Notes: generated by a model from the sequence alone, not told the origin. Shown: positions 1 through 8,747, counted from the stretch's first letter. The stretch: 64,000 nt of DNA from Halanaerobium saccharolyticum (GCF_004362045.1 NZ_SNWX01000001.1:124001-188000), one strand, 5' to 3'. Translations and numbers: made by a program.

Positions 1-69
1 GCTCTGGCCAGGGAAGACCTGGGACCTGAATTTAAACAGTACTTAAAAGATTTAACTGAAGATTTTTAG
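1..69 (+). CDS. C-terminal end of an unidentified protein (partial)
   Basis: An open frame enters from the left edge and ends at TAG (67-69). It encodes 22 residues, mostly charged and probably helical, ending in LKDLTEDF. Too little is left to name a family. The gene converges on the minus-strand radical SAM gene, whose stop lies only 6 bases away, so the two 3' ends nearly touch and no terminator hairpin fits between them. Confidence 0.5.
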   Translation, partial: ALAREDLGPEFKQYLKDLTEDF

Positions 70-75
70 ATAAGT

Positions 76-1713
76 TTAGAATTTGAAAAATTGAGCAAGA
101 GTTTCCTGATCAAAATCTGGAGTCAGAAGGGTTTTCAATTCTTCTATATTTTCAGGTTTTTCCAGAATAAGTCGGGAGGCTCTTTTGCTTCCTATACCCG
201 GTATGGCTTCCAGCTCTTTTTTGCTTAAATCGCTAAATTTCTGGGGCCATTTTAAGGCGGTGATGGAGCGGTAACCGTGATCCACAACTTTTGCTTTTTT
301 AAAAAAGTCAGCTGGCTGGTCGATTACTGCAGTTAAAATAGGATAGGTTCCCAGCTGGCGGCAGTAGTTGAGACTTCCTTTTTTCTTTTCCGAATAAAGA
401 TCAGTTAAAATAACACCCCGGGGAAATACTTTTTTCAGCATCTGATGGTTGATTCTTTTATTTATTTTTTCTTTATATTTTTTAAATTCTCCCTGAGAGT
501 ATTTTACTTCGGGATAGCTGCCCAGGCGGACAACCTGACGGATATTGATCCTTCTGAGCAGCAGATCATCAGTAAGTAATTTTTTGAGAAATTGATAGTT
601 GTGCTTTAGAGTTTTCTTGCTTTCCCCGATCAGTCCGTGCAGAAAGTTGAGGCCGGGCAGTAATTTGGGGATTCCATTTTCCCTTCTGCCCCCAATTTCG
701 TTCATTAATTTGATGGCAAAATAATTTTCCTGGCTGCTGCTGTCTATATTGTTTTTCTTTAGAACCTCAGGGTCAGCAGATTCGAGGCCAAAGGCTGCAG
801 TATCACCGGCAGTATTATATTTGCTAATTATTTCTATAATCTCAGCTGCTTTTTCGGGATGGCGGGCAATTTCGGCCGGATTCATATTATCCATATGCAG
901 CACCTTTAGCCCGGGATCAGCCTGACGGATCCCCTGATAAAGTTCTCTAACTTGAGCCGGATTTAAGCTGAAGCTGCCATTGTCCTCTACAGCTCCATAG
1001 AGCAGGAGGTCAGTCTGACTGCCCAGGCGGAAGTGGTGGATTCCGGCTGCTGCCAGTGCTTTAACCTCAGCTGCTACTGCTTCCGGACTGCGGCTGTAGC
1101 TTAGTTTCTTTAATCGTTCACTGCAGAAAGCACAGTGACTTAAGCGGGGACAGCCTCTAAATGTTTCTAACTCAGCCACTATTTTTGGATAATTGGGATG
1201 TCTTGTGAGCAGAGATGCACCGCTTAAGGCAAATTGATTGATATATTTTTCGATTTGTGGGGGCGAAATTTCTATTTCATTTAGACGTTCAAAGATATCA
1301 ACTGCAGCAATTTCTGCTGTCAGAATATCATAATCATCCTTAAATTTAGCTTTCATTTTTTCTATTAAAGTTATCGGACCCCCCAGAACCTTGGTTGGAT
1401 AAAATACTTTTTGGCCGATTTCCTTAATTTCTGCGGCTGTGGCAGGCTGACCGCCGAGATAGTGACCGGGGACTGTGGTACCGGCTATCAAAATTACTAT
1501 ATCTTCAGCTTCCATTTTTTTGAGTTCATTTTCTTTATTGGCTCTAAAATTATCAATGCTTAAGTAACTAAGATTATCCGGGTTAATTCCTGATTCAAGT
1601 AAGGCTCCCCAGAGATAACGAATATGGGGTGAAACATAGGGAGGAACCCCCAGGCAGGAAGGTTCATCTAAATAGCCATCGATCACAGTAATTTTTAACT
1701 GGGTATTTTTCAT
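76..1713 (-). CDS. Radical SAM protein with C-terminal helix-hairpin-helix domain
   Basis: A 545-residue protein. Residues 1-150 look like a B12-binding-type alpha/beta domain, but I see no DxHxxG cobalamin motif. The radical SAM cysteines follow RG at about residue 187 and are spaced CX5CX2C (CPRLSHCAFC) instead of the usual CX3CX2C. A GLESADP segment after it fits the radical SAM core barrel. The last 50 residues contain an HhH motif (IPGIGSKRASRLI), suggesting nucleic acid contact. The family is known mainly as uncharacterised bacterial and archaeal radical SAM proteins, so the substrate cannot be told. The ATG start has GAAAGGAATTTG upstream. It is a monocistronic minus-strand gene, divergent from the exoprotein gene that follows. 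Confidence 0.8.
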   Translation of the reverse strand: MKNTQLKITVIDGYLDEPSCLGVPPYVSPHIRYLWGALLESGINPDNLSYLSIDNFRANKENELKKMEAEDIVILIAGTTVPGHYLGGQPATAAEIKEIGQKVFYPTKVLGGPITLIEKMKAKFKDDYDILTAEIAAVDIFERLNEIEISPPQIEKYINQFALSGASLLTRHPNYPKIVAELETFRGCPRLSHCAFCSERLKKLSYSRSPEAVAAEVKALAAAGIHHFRLGSQTDLLLYGAVEDNGSFSLNPAQVRELYQGIRQADPGLKVLHMDNMNPAEIARHPEKAAEIIEIISKYNTAGDTAAFGLESADPEVLKKNNIDSSSQENYFAIKLMNEIGGRRENGIPKLLPGLNFLHGLIGESKKTLKHNYQFLKKLLTDDLLLRRINIRQVVRLGSYPEVKYSQGEFKKYKEKINKRINHQMLKKVFPRGVILTDLYSEKKKGSLNYCRQLGTYPILTAVIDQPADFFKKAKVVDHGYRSITALKWPQKFSDLSKKELEAIPGIGSKRASRLILEKPENIEELKTLLTPDFDQETLAQFFKF

Positions 1714-2025
1714 GACAAATTCCTTTCTAAGATATTGATTTGCTGTTTTAAGTTCTCAAAAAGAATTTAAAAGAGCAGATTATTGTTCGATAATTGTTCT
1801 ATAATTGGAGTTAAATAAGTATTTATTGTGATTTATAACTTTATTATAACATAAAGCTCAATTTTACGAAAAATACGGGGATAAATCAGAATTTAAAGCA
1901 GGATTTGGGAGATTGAGATAAAATATATATAAGTAGAGAAAAAAGTGGTGGTTAATGGATTTGAAAATACTGCTGGAGTAATTATTATTTGATTATTTAT
2001 AACTATTTAAATGGAGATGAAAATT
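1714..2025. other. Divergent intergenic region
   Basis: About 310 bases separate the radical SAM gene (minus) from the exoprotein gene (plus). The region is very AT-rich. One plausible plus-strand sigma-A promoter is TTGGGA (1905-1910), a 17-base gap, and TATAAG (1928-1933). A short direct repeat of TTGTTCnATAA lies at about 1783-1804. No RNA gene or good small ORF was found. Confidence 0.35.
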
Positions 2026-4215
2026 GTGCCTAAACTGAAAATGTTCATTCCAAAAATTTTATCTTTTGTTTTAGCTATTTTAATTTTGACTGCCCTACCG
2101 GTTTCAGCAGAATTTTATAAGCTGGGACTTGTTGATTTTGTCCAGGGAGAACATCAGATAACAGTGCCTATTTTTTCTCCAGCCAGAGAAATTCCTATCA
2201 CAGCTGAGGCGGATACTATTTTAATGGCTGCCGGGGCTGAGGATTTTAAACTGGAAGCAGGTAAAGAATATTATATCACTCAGGGAGCTTTTAAAAAACA
2301 GCCGGAGCTAAAAAATTCTCAAGTTGAGGCAAAAAGCGGCTGGGGAGTTCAGATTATGGCCAGCTCTTCTGAGGAAAATGCCCTGGAGTATAAAAAGCAG
2401 GCAGCAGCAGATTTTAAGGAACAGATAGTTGTTAAAAAAGAGGCAGGGCTGTTTAAGGTTCTGGTCGGTGCTTTTAAAAAGCACAAAGAAGCCGGGAAAC
2501 TGCAGCAGCGGCTGCAGGAAGCAGGTTATAAGGGCTGGGTGCGAGAATTTGAATTTCTGAGTGAAAAAACAGAGCTGGCTCCGGAGAAGGCTGAGGCGCC
2601 AGCTGCTTTCAGCCCCGAAAGTCAGGTAATTGGAGAAGGTCTTAACTTTTATAATTCTGAAGGTGAAAAATTAAGAGAGGCCCATGTTTTTAAAATAAAG
2701 GGGCAATTTGAAGCTGCCGGCAAAAAAATGCAGGGAGAATATCAGTTTGGACCGATCGGCAACTCGGTTTTATTTAGTTATAAAACTGATCTGGAGGACT
2801 TAACTGCTCATTTGCTGCAGAGTTCCTTTAATCCAGGTGCTCCCACAGCTGCTTTAAAAGCTCAGGCTGTGCTTTATAGAACCGAGCTTCTTTATCAACT
2901 GGAAACCCAGGGCGCCCGTCTGGAAAATATGAATGGTTTAAATTTTGGTAGATTGAGTCCTGTTTTTAAAGAAGCTGCAGCGGCAACAGAAGCTCAGGTC
3001 TTAATTAGAGATGATGAGTTTTATTATAATAATGATTTTTCTTTTAAGGAGATCAGCAGACCCCGGGTCGGGATTGTGCCTCTGGCTCAGGCAGATTATG
3101 ATTACCGGGAAATTATTAGTTATTATTATGAGCGAGCAGAGCTGGCAGAACTGACTGAATTGGTGGATAGTGAGCTTAAATTTACTGCCAGAATTGAGAG
3201 AGGGCTGCAATTTAAAGAGATCAGGCAGATGAGCTGGTCAGGTCCCCGGGTAATAACCGTTATTGACTATGACCTTTCAGCTGACAAATTAAAACTGAAG
3301 CCGGTACTTGCCCGGGGTGTTGTGCCAGGGCGAGAAGATCTGGCAGAGATTATTCGAAATAATTCCGCTCTGGCTGGAGTTAACGGTGGTTATTTTCATT
3401 ACAGTGGTAGGCCGCTGGGTTTACTCTACCTGAATGGTATGCTGGTCAGTGAGCCGCTCTATAATAGAACTTCACTTCTGATCCACCAGAACCAGAAAAT
3501 CTCTTTTGCTCAGGTAGACTGGAAAGGTGAGTTTAAGGTTGCTGAGCTTGCGCGTTCTTTTAATATAAACGGAGTTAACAGACCAGTTGGAGCTGAGGAA
3601 ACAGTAGTTTTTAACAGTTATTTTGGAGCCCGCATGCCTGCTCTCAAAAAAGGTTATTATGATATTGTGGTCCGCTCAGGCGAAATTCTGGGTGTAGAAA
3701 CAGAAGCCGGAGTAAAAACTCCTATCCCACCTGATGGCTATCTTATTCGGGTTGGTTCTAAAGAAAGTGAATTGATTAATGTGATTCCGGAGTTGAAGGG
3801 AAAGACCGCTGAGCTAAAACATAATTTTTCACCGGATTTAGAGGCGAAAAATATTGTCCATGCAGTCGGTGGAGGTCCCAGGCTCCTGGCTGATGGAGAA
3901 ATTAAGATTACAGGAAAAGAAGAGAAATTTCAGCCTGATATTCTAAACGGGAGAGCCCCAAGAACTGCCCTGGGTTTAACAGCAGATAATCATCTGCTGA
4001 TGCTGACTATTGACGGCAGACAGGCAGATTTTAGTATTGGAATGACTCTCCAGGAAACTGCTGAGCTATTAAAAAATCTGGGTGCAGTGGAGGCCATGAA
4101 TCTTGATGGTGGGGCTTCTGCCAGGATGGTAATCAGGGGTTTTACAATGAACAGCCCCAGCGCTGAGAGGCTTATTTCCAATGGAGTGATAGTCAATAAT
4201 AGTGATATTGAATAA
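2026..4215 (+). CDS. Exported SPOR-domain / phosphodiester glycosidase (NAGPA) family protein
   Basis: About 729 residues. The frame opens at ATG 2011, but GGAGATGA (2013-2020) sits correctly for GTG 2026, so I start there. The N-terminus is a signal peptide (hydrophobic ILSFVLAILILTALPVSA). A SPOR-like domain follows at about 105-175 (GWGVQIMASS... GLFKVLVGAFK), a type known to bind glycan strands lacking stem peptides. The C-terminal 250 residues match the phosphodiester glycosidase / NAGPA (DUF2233) fold, with GVNGGYF, GGGPRLL, RTALGLT and NLDGGASA motifs. It probably acts on envelope polysaccharide outside the cytoplasmic membrane. The next gene is exported as well. Confidence 0.8.
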   Translation: MPKLKMFIPKILSFVLAILILTALPVSAEFYKLGLVDFVQGEHQITVPIFSPAREIPITAEADTILMAAGAEDFKLEAGKEYYITQGAFKKQPELKNSQVEAKSGWGVQIMASSSEENALEYKKQAAADFKEQIVVKKEAGLFKVLVGAFKKHKEAGKLQQRLQEAGYKGWVREFEFLSEKTELAPEKAEAPAAFSPESQVIGEGLNFYNSEGEKLREAHVFKIKGQFEAAGKKMQGEYQFGPIGNSVLFSYKTDLEDLTAHLLQSSFNPGAPTAALKAQAVLYRTELLYQLETQGARLENMNGLNFGRLSPVFKEAAAATEAQVLIRDDEFYYNNDFSFKEISRPRVGIVPLAQADYDYREIISYYYERAELAELTELVDSELKFTARIERGLQFKEIRQMSWSGPRVITVIDYDLSADKLKLKPVLARGVVPGREDLAEIIRNNSALAGVNGGYFHYSGRPLGLLYLNGMLVSEPLYNRTSLLIHQNQKISFAQVDWKGEFKVAELARSFNINGVNRPVGAEETVVFNSYFGARMPALKKGYYDIVVRSGEILGVETEAGVKTPIPPDGYLIRVGSKESELINVIPELKGKTAELKHNFSPDLEAKNIVHAVGGGPRLLADGEIKITGKEEKFQPDILNGRAPRTALGLTADNHLLMLTIDGRQADFSIGMTLQETAELLKNLGAVEAMNLDGGASARMVIRGFTMNSPSAERLISNGVIVNNSDIE

Positions 4216-4276
4216 GAAAGAATAAAAAATTTAAGTTGCAATTTATTAAATAAGATACTAGATGAGGAGAGATAAA

Positions 4277-4804
4277 ATGTATAAAAAAACAATTACACTG
4301 ATGATCACAGCCGCAATTATTTTCGCATCCTTTTCGGCAGCCAGCGCAGTTGAGCTGCAGTCGGTTAATTATTTAATTTCTGGAGATTCGATGGAAATTG
4401 ATACTCTGCAGTTGGAACCAAAATTTAGATTTAAGGGAGGACAGCAGGGTAAATTGAATTTAGCTTTTGATGGTGATCAATTCCATATTGGGGGCGATAT
4501 AGGTTTAAATATGGTGGCCCAGAACGAGTTTAGAATGGATCTTCATTTAATGCTGACCGATGAAGTTGACAGCCAGAATTTCGGAAAAAGTGTGGGAATT
4601 TCAGCCGTAACTTTAAATTCTGATTTGAATTTTTTCTGGCAGACCTATTATTTTGTTGATGATAATCTGGATGATCATGCTTATTATCGTGGTGGAGCAA
4701 GATACAAGATTGGTCCCCGCAGTGATTTTGAACTAAGTATTGGTAATCAGTACTGGGATTTAAGCAATAAAGTAATAAATCTCGGAATCAGCTATCAGAT
4801 GTAG
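4277..4804 (+). CDS. Small exported beta-rich protein, outer-membrane-like
   Basis: About 175 residues. An in-frame ATG lies at 4262, but GAGGAGA (4264-4270) is the ribosome site for ATG 4277. There is a clear signal peptide ending SAASA. The mature part alternates polar and hydrophobic residues in short strands (FELSIGNQYWDL, NKVINLGISYQM) and ends in an aromatic/hydrophobic strand, as outer-membrane beta barrels do. I do not recognise a named family. The LPS-heptose genes start 10 bases downstream, which supports an outer-membrane setting. The barrel call is inference from strand pattern only. Confidence 0.6.
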   Translation: MYKKTITLMITAAIIFASFSAASAVELQSVNYLISGDSMEIDTLQLEPKFRFKGGQQGKLNLAFDGDQFHIGGDIGLNMVAQNEFRMDLHLMLTDEVDSQNFGKSVGISAVTLNSDLNFFWQTYYFVDDNLDDHAYYRGGARYKIGPRSDFELSIGNQYWDLSNKVINLGISYQM

Positions 4805-4813
4805 GGGGAAGTC

Positions 4814-5824
4814 ATGGAAAACTATCAGGCAGAGGAATTAGTAAAATATATTAAAAAATTTGCAGAAAAAAGAATAATGGTTCTGGGAGATTTAATTGCT
4901 GATAAATTTATTATCGCTGATCCGGAAAGACTGTCCCGGGAAGCTCCGGTTTTAATTTTAAAACATCAGCAGGAAAAAACTCTTCCCGGTGGGGGAGCAA
5001 ATGCGGCGGCCAATATTGCCAGCCTGGGAGCTGAGGTAGATTTATTGGGTGTTGTCGGTGATGATCTGGCTGCAGAAGCTTTAAAAGAAGAGCTTAATCA
5101 GCGTCAGATTATTACTGCCGGGATTTTTAAAGATGCCAGCCGCCCTACTGCCGAAAAAACCAGAATTCTGGCCGGTGGAGATCAGATAGTCCGCCAGCAG
5201 GTAGTCAGGGTAGATAAGGTTAAAAGTTTTGACATCAGCAGCAGTCTGAGAGAAAAATTACTTTCCTATTTAAAAGAAAATATTGCTCAGAGTGATGCTG
5301 TTCTCTTTTCGGATTATGGGAATGGGATCTTTAATCAAAATACTACTACAGATTTTGTTCAGACTGCAGCTGCCGCTGACAAAAATTCGGCTGTGGACAG
5401 CCGCTATCAGCTGGGTCAGTTTAAGGGTGCTGTAATTGCAACTCCCAACCTGGAGGAAGCTTCTGCAATTTATGGAGAAGAATTAAGAAGCCAGGCTGAG
5501 GTAGAAAAAGCAGGACTGAAAATGAGAAAAGACCTGGAATTACAATATCTGCTGATAACTCAGGGTGGAGACGGGATGAGCCTTTTTGCTCCGGGAGATA
5601 AGATTGACCATATACCTGCTGCTAATTTTACAGAAGTTTTTGATGTGACAGGTGCCGGAGATACGGTTGTGGGTACGCTAATCCTGGCTCTGGCAGCAGG
5701 AGCACCGGTAGAGATTGCAATTAGAATTGCCAATTATGCGGCCGGAATTGTTGTCCGCAAAAGTGGTGTGGCTTCAGTTACAGCAGCAGAACTAATCAGG
5801 GAAGTGAATAAAAATGACAGCTAA
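4814..5824 (+). CDS. hldE1 (rfaE1): D-glycero-beta-D-manno-heptose-7-phosphate kinase
   Basis: A 336-residue PfkB/ribokinase-family sugar kinase. It has the N-terminal LGDLIADKFI and GGGANAAANIASLGA substrate region and the C-terminal FDVTGAGDTVVGT motif holding the catalytic Asp and the anion hole. It phosphorylates heptose 7-phosphate at C1 on the way to ADP-heptose for LPS core. In many proteobacteria kinase and adenylyltransferase are one fused HldE protein; here they are two genes that overlap by 11 bases. GGGGGAAG precedes the ATG. Heptose synthesis points to an outer membrane. Confidence 0.9.
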   Translation: MENYQAEELVKYIKKFAEKRIMVLGDLIADKFIIADPERLSREAPVLILKHQQEKTLPGGGANAAANIASLGAEVDLLGVVGDDLAAEALKEELNQRQIITAGIFKDASRPTAEKTRILAGGDQIVRQQVVRVDKVKSFDISSSLREKLLSYLKENIAQSDAVLFSDYGNGIFNQNTTTDFVQTAAAADKNSAVDSRYQLGQFKGAVIATPNLEEASAIYGEELRSQAEVEKAGLKMRKDLELQYLLITQGGDGMSLFAPGDKIDHIPAANFTEVFDVTGAGDTVVGTLILALAAGAPVEIAIRIANYAAGIVVRKSGVASVTAAELIREVNKNDS

Positions 5825-6299
5825 GATAATGGATTTAGAAGCTTTGAAAAAAGAAATTGAAACTAAAAAAGAGGCAGGAGAGCTGATAGTTTTTACCAAT
5901 GGCTGTTTTGATCTCCTGCATGTAGGACATATTCGCTATTTAAAAAAAGCCGCTTCTCTGGGGGACAGGCTGGTGCTGGCTGTAAACAGTGACAGTTCTG
6001 TTAAAGAACTGAAGGGAAAAGCGCGGCCCTTTGTGCCCGAAAATGAAAGGCTGGAGATGCTTGCTGCTTTAGAGATGGTTGATTATTTAATTCTATTTTC
6101 AGAAATTGACGCCAGACAGCTGCTGGAAGAAATCGAACCGCAGATTTATGTTAAGGGTGGAGATTACAGAATTGAAGACCTGCCTGAAGCAGAAACAGTT
6201 TACAACTACGGTGGGAAAATAGTATTGGTAACAGAAGTTAAAGGAAAATCAACAACAAATATAATCAAAAAGATAAGGCAGAGTAAAGATGAAAAATAG
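5814..6299 (+). CDS. hldE2 (rfaE2): D-glycero-beta-D-manno-heptose 1-phosphate adenylyltransferase
   Basis: A 161-residue nucleotidyltransferase of the cytidylyltransferase-like family. The nucleotide-binding signature TNGCFDLLHVGHIRYL contains the HxGH motif, and KGGDY and TEVKGKSTTNIIKKI match the RfaE domain II C-terminus. It transfers AMP to heptose 1-phosphate, giving ADP-heptose. The start lies inside the kinase gene (11-base overlap, GGGAAG upstream), so the two are translationally coupled. Confidence 0.9.
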   Translation: MTAKIMDLEALKKEIETKKEAGELIVFTNGCFDLLHVGHIRYLKKAASLGDRLVLAVNSDSSVKELKGKARPFVPENERLEMLAALEMVDYLILFSEIDARQLLEEIEPQIYVKGGDYRIEDLPEAETVYNYGGKIVLVTEVKGKSTTNIIKKIRQSKDEK

Positions 6300-6393
6300 T
6301 CAGCTGCAAATTCTTATTCTGCTGACCCTCTTACTTTTAGGTGTGACAATGCTGGAATTAGGAATTTCATTTCAGGATTTGATGAGTTTTTGA
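6289..6393 (+). CDS. Possible small single-span membrane protein (34 aa)
   Basis: ATG 6289 overlaps the end of hldE2 by 11 bases, the same overlap as between the two heptose genes. The predicted peptide starts MKNSQ, has a strongly hydrophobic core (LQILILLTLLLLGVTM) and ends in a short polar tail. It could be a small membrane protein translated by coupling. The ribosome site is weak (AAGGCAGAG), so it may also be a chance frame. Confidence 0.35.
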   Translation: MKNSQLQILILLTLLLLGVTMLELGISFQDLMSF

Positions 6394-6425
6394 GGGAAAA
6401 CTGAGACCAGGATGGGGGGATATTC

Positions 6426-7052
6426 TTGTTTAAAGAGAAGGAAGAAGAAGAGATTATAGAGATGGCCCAGGCTGGAAATGACTTTGCAATAGAATATCTA
6501 ATAGATCAAAATATGGACATAGTCTATGCCAAGGCCCGATTCTTTTTTATCAAAGGTCTGGACCGGGATGATGTGATTCAGGAAGGAAGAGTTGGTTTAT
6601 ATAAGGCAATCAGAGATTTCAAGGAAGATAAAGGAGCCTCATTTAGAGGTTTTTCTCAACTCTGTGTGCACAGACAGCTGGTATCGGCAATTAAAAAGGC
6701 AAATAGACAGAAGCATATGCCTTTAAATACCTCTGCTTCTCTGGATAAGAGTCTGGACTATGGAAATGAAACAGGAAGAACTTTTAATGAAATTTTACCT
6801 GATGAAGGAGAAAACCTGGAGAAAAAATTTATCTGTCAGGAAACTTTAACAACAATTATGGATGAGCTTTCGGAAGAATTAACAGATCTTGAGTGGAATG
6901 TGTTTATGCTTTATCTGGACAGCAAATCCTATCAGGAAATATCTGATGATCTCGATATTAATGTTAAAACTGTTGATAATGCTCTACAGCGGGCAAGAAA
7001 GAAGATTGATGATCTTAAAGAGCACTACAACCTCAAAGGAGTTGTTAATTAA
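6426..7052 (+). CDS. sigH: RNA polymerase sigma factor SigH
   Basis: A 208-residue sigma-70 factor. Region 2 is unmistakable: AKARFFFIKGLDRDDVIQEGRVGLYKAIRDFKEDKGASFRGF read in pieces closely resembles Bacillus SigH (Spo0H), as does KKANRQKHMPLNTSASLDK. Region 4 has a helix-turn-helix near the C-terminus (SYQEISDDLDINVKTVDNALQRARKKI). It directs transcription of transition-state and early sporulation genes. The start is TTG 6426 behind a GGGGGGAT site. A perfect sigma-H-type promoter lies about 850 bases downstream, in front of hpf. Confidence 0.9.
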   Translation: MFKEKEEEEIIEMAQAGNDFAIEYLIDQNMDIVYAKARFFFIKGLDRDDVIQEGRVGLYKAIRDFKEDKGASFRGFSQLCVHRQLVSAIKKANRQKHMPLNTSASLDKSLDYGNETGRTFNEILPDEGENLEKKFICQETLTTIMDELSEELTDLEWNVFMLYLDSKSYQEISDDLDINVKTVDNALQRARKKIDDLKEHYNLKGVVN

Positions 7053-7054
7053 AG

Positions 7055-7801
7055 TTGAAAGTACTGGATATTTTAAAAGATTTAGTTTATCCCGAAAAAC
7101 CTGTCTGTCTTGCCTGTGGAAGAAGACATGATCATTCGGAAATTGAAGGGATTTGTGAACGCTGTCTGGCCCGGTTTTCTTTTATTACCGATGCCTGTCC
7201 TGTCTGTGGGAGAGAGGTCATTCCAGCAGCTCTGATTGAGGGTCAGCCCTGTCCGGAATGTCAGGAGGAGAGGCCTCCCTATAATTTTGCCCGCAGTGTA
7301 TTTACCTATTCCGGCTATGCAAGAGAAGTGCTCTTAGAATACAAATATGGGCACCGGCCAGATCTGGCAGAACCATTTTCGCAGATGTTATTTCTCTACT
7401 ATGATGAATATTTTAAAGATCAGGAGATTGATTATCTGATTCCGGTCCCGATGCACGGGGATCGAAAAACTTACCGCGGCTACAATCAGGCTGCAAGACT
7501 GGCTCAGGCACTTTCTAAAAAAATAAATATCGAATATAAAGATGTTCTTTTGAGAGTCAAAAATTCACTTCCCCTTTATACCTTAACTAAAAAGGCCAGA
7601 AAACTGGAGCTGGAGGGAGCTTTTGAGTTAAAAGAGGATGTTGATTCTTCTATTTTTACGGATAAGAATATTTTAATCATTGATGATATAATTACAACCG
7701 GTACAACTTCTTCCGAAATTTCTCATTTTGTTTTAAAGGAAATGGGAGCTGCTGGTGTTTATGTACTGACAACTGCCTCGGTGCCGGTGAAAACTGACTA
7801 A
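7055..7801 (+). CDS. comF: ComF family phosphoribosyltransferase-like protein
   Basis: 248 residues. The N-terminus has zinc-ribbon cysteines in pairs (CLAC, CERC, CPVC, CPEC), then a type I phosphoribosyltransferase fold with the PRPP loop IIDDIITTGTTSSE near residues 205-220. ComF proteins are linked to DNA uptake in competent bacteria, where they work with the ComFA helicase; comFA is not next to it here. The start is TTG 7055, three bases after the sigH stop, with AAAGGAG inside the end of sigH, so it is co-transcribed with sigH. The order comF-hpf-secA-prfB is common in Firmicutes. Confidence 0.85.
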   Translation: MKVLDILKDLVYPEKPVCLACGRRHDHSEIEGICERCLARFSFITDACPVCGREVIPAALIEGQPCPECQEERPPYNFARSVFTYSGYAREVLLEYKYGHRPDLAEPFSQMLFLYYDEYFKDQEIDYLIPVPMHGDRKTYRGYNQAARLAQALSKKINIEYKDVLLRVKNSLPLYTLTKKARKLELEGAFELKEDVDSSIFTDKNILIIDDIITTGTTSSEISHFVLKEMGAAGVYVLTTASVPVKTD

Positions 7802-7896
7802 CTTTTTTAACCCCGGCGAGAAAAATGACTCCGGCCTGGGAGAGGGTGTTCATCAGATTAAAAACAAATTAAGTTTTCTAATAATTAAATTTTTAA

Positions 7897-7925
7897 GCAG
7901 GAATTAATCTCACTTTGTAGAATAA
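7897..7925 (+). promoter_or_regulatory. Sigma-H-type promoter of hpf
   Basis: GCAGGAATT (7897-7905), an 11-base spacer and GTAGAATAA (7917-7925) match the Bacillus SigH consensus (RnAGGAwww, 11-12 bases, RnnGAATww) at every fixed position. The hpf ribosome site begins 36 bases downstream. In Bacillus subtilis the homologous gene (yvyD) is known to be partly SigH-driven. Confidence 0.75.
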
Positions 7926-7977
7926 TATAATATACAGAGAAACATATAATAATAGATGTAAGAGAGGAGTGAGCTTC

Positions 7978-8565
7978 ATGAAAATTATGACTTATGGTAA
8001 AAACATTGATATTACCCCAGCTTTAAAGGAGCACGCAGAGGAGAAGGTGCAGAAGAAGCTAGACAAGTATTTTGATGGAGAGCCGCTGGAAGTTCAGATC
8101 TCAATGGAAGTAGAAAAGGAAAGACATATTGTTGAAGTTACCGCTTTTATTAAAGGTTTAATTTTAAGAGGAGAAGAAGTTTCCGATGATATGTATACTT
8201 CTATCGATGGTGTGATGGATAAACTCGAGCATCAGATGAGAAAGTACAAATCTAAACTTCATAATAGATATATTGAGAGAAAACAGGAATACAAAGAAGA
8301 ATATAAGAAAAAAAGGAAGGAACAGGTTTTAAATCATCAGCTGGGAAATGACGAAGAAAATGTGGAGACAGATGAGTTTGAGCCCCAGGTGGTTAGAACT
8401 AAAAGTTTCCCGATGAAACCAATGAAGGTAGAAGAAGCCTGTATGCAGATGGATCTTATCGGACACAGCTTCTTTGTTTTTTTAAATGCTGATACAGAAA
8501 AAACCAATGTAGTTTACAAACGGAATGATGGGAACTACGGTTTGATAGAACCAACCTTTGGTTAA
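7978..8565 (+). CDS. hpf: Ribosome hibernation-promoting factor, long form
   Basis: 195 residues. AGAGAGGAG (7961-7969) sets the start at ATG 7978 instead of the in-frame GTG 7969. Residues 1-95 are the S30AE/YfiA domain, which binds the decoding centre of the 30S subunit (YGKNIDITPALKEHAEEKVQKKL in pieces). A charged linker follows, then the C-terminal dimerisation domain (VVRTKSFPMKPMKVEEACMQMDLIGHSFFVF in pieces). The long form makes 100S ribosome dimers in stationary phase. It is a single-gene unit with a sigma-H promoter ahead and a terminator behind. Confidence 0.95.
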   Translation: MKIMTYGKNIDITPALKEHAEEKVQKKLDKYFDGEPLEVQISMEVEKERHIVEVTAFIKGLILRGEEVSDDMYTSIDGVMDKLEHQMRKYKSKLHNRYIERKQEYKEEYKKKRKEQVLNHQLGNDEENVETDEFEPQVVRTKSFPMKPMKVEEACMQMDLIGHSFFVFLNADTEKTNVVYKRNDGNYGLIEPTFG

Positions 8566-8630
8566 TAGCTGAGAAGTAATTTTAAGTTTGATCTTTTAAA
8601 TATAATTTAGTTGAATAAGTTTGAATTCAG

Positions 8631-8663
8631 AGGGGTGCTCTTAACGGAGTGTCCCTTTTTTAT
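8631..8663 (+). terminator. Rho-independent terminator of hpf
   Basis: Stem AGGGGTGCTC (8631-8640), loop TTAAC, and the complementary arm 8647-8656 form 10 pairs including three G-U pairs, followed directly by a T run. Confidence 0.75.
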
Positions 8664-8688
8664 TTATATTATGTTATATATTTCACTA

Positions 8689-8723
8689 GTATCAGATACA
8701 AAACGGCCGTTTGTATCTGATAC
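8689..8723. repeat. 35-bp palindrome between hpf and secA
   Basis: GTATCAGATACAAA (8689-8702) is repeated exactly inverted at 8710-8723, around ACGGCCG. Each arm also contains its own small palindrome, GTATC-A-GATAC. It lies upstream of the secA promoter and does not have a T run. Its form, two inverted units each with a 5-bp stem and an odd centre, resembles the GTACC-G-GGTAC units near uvrA, but the sequence differs. Confidence 0.75.
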
Positions 8724-8747
8724 CTAAGGTTTTTAATCTGCCTTTAA

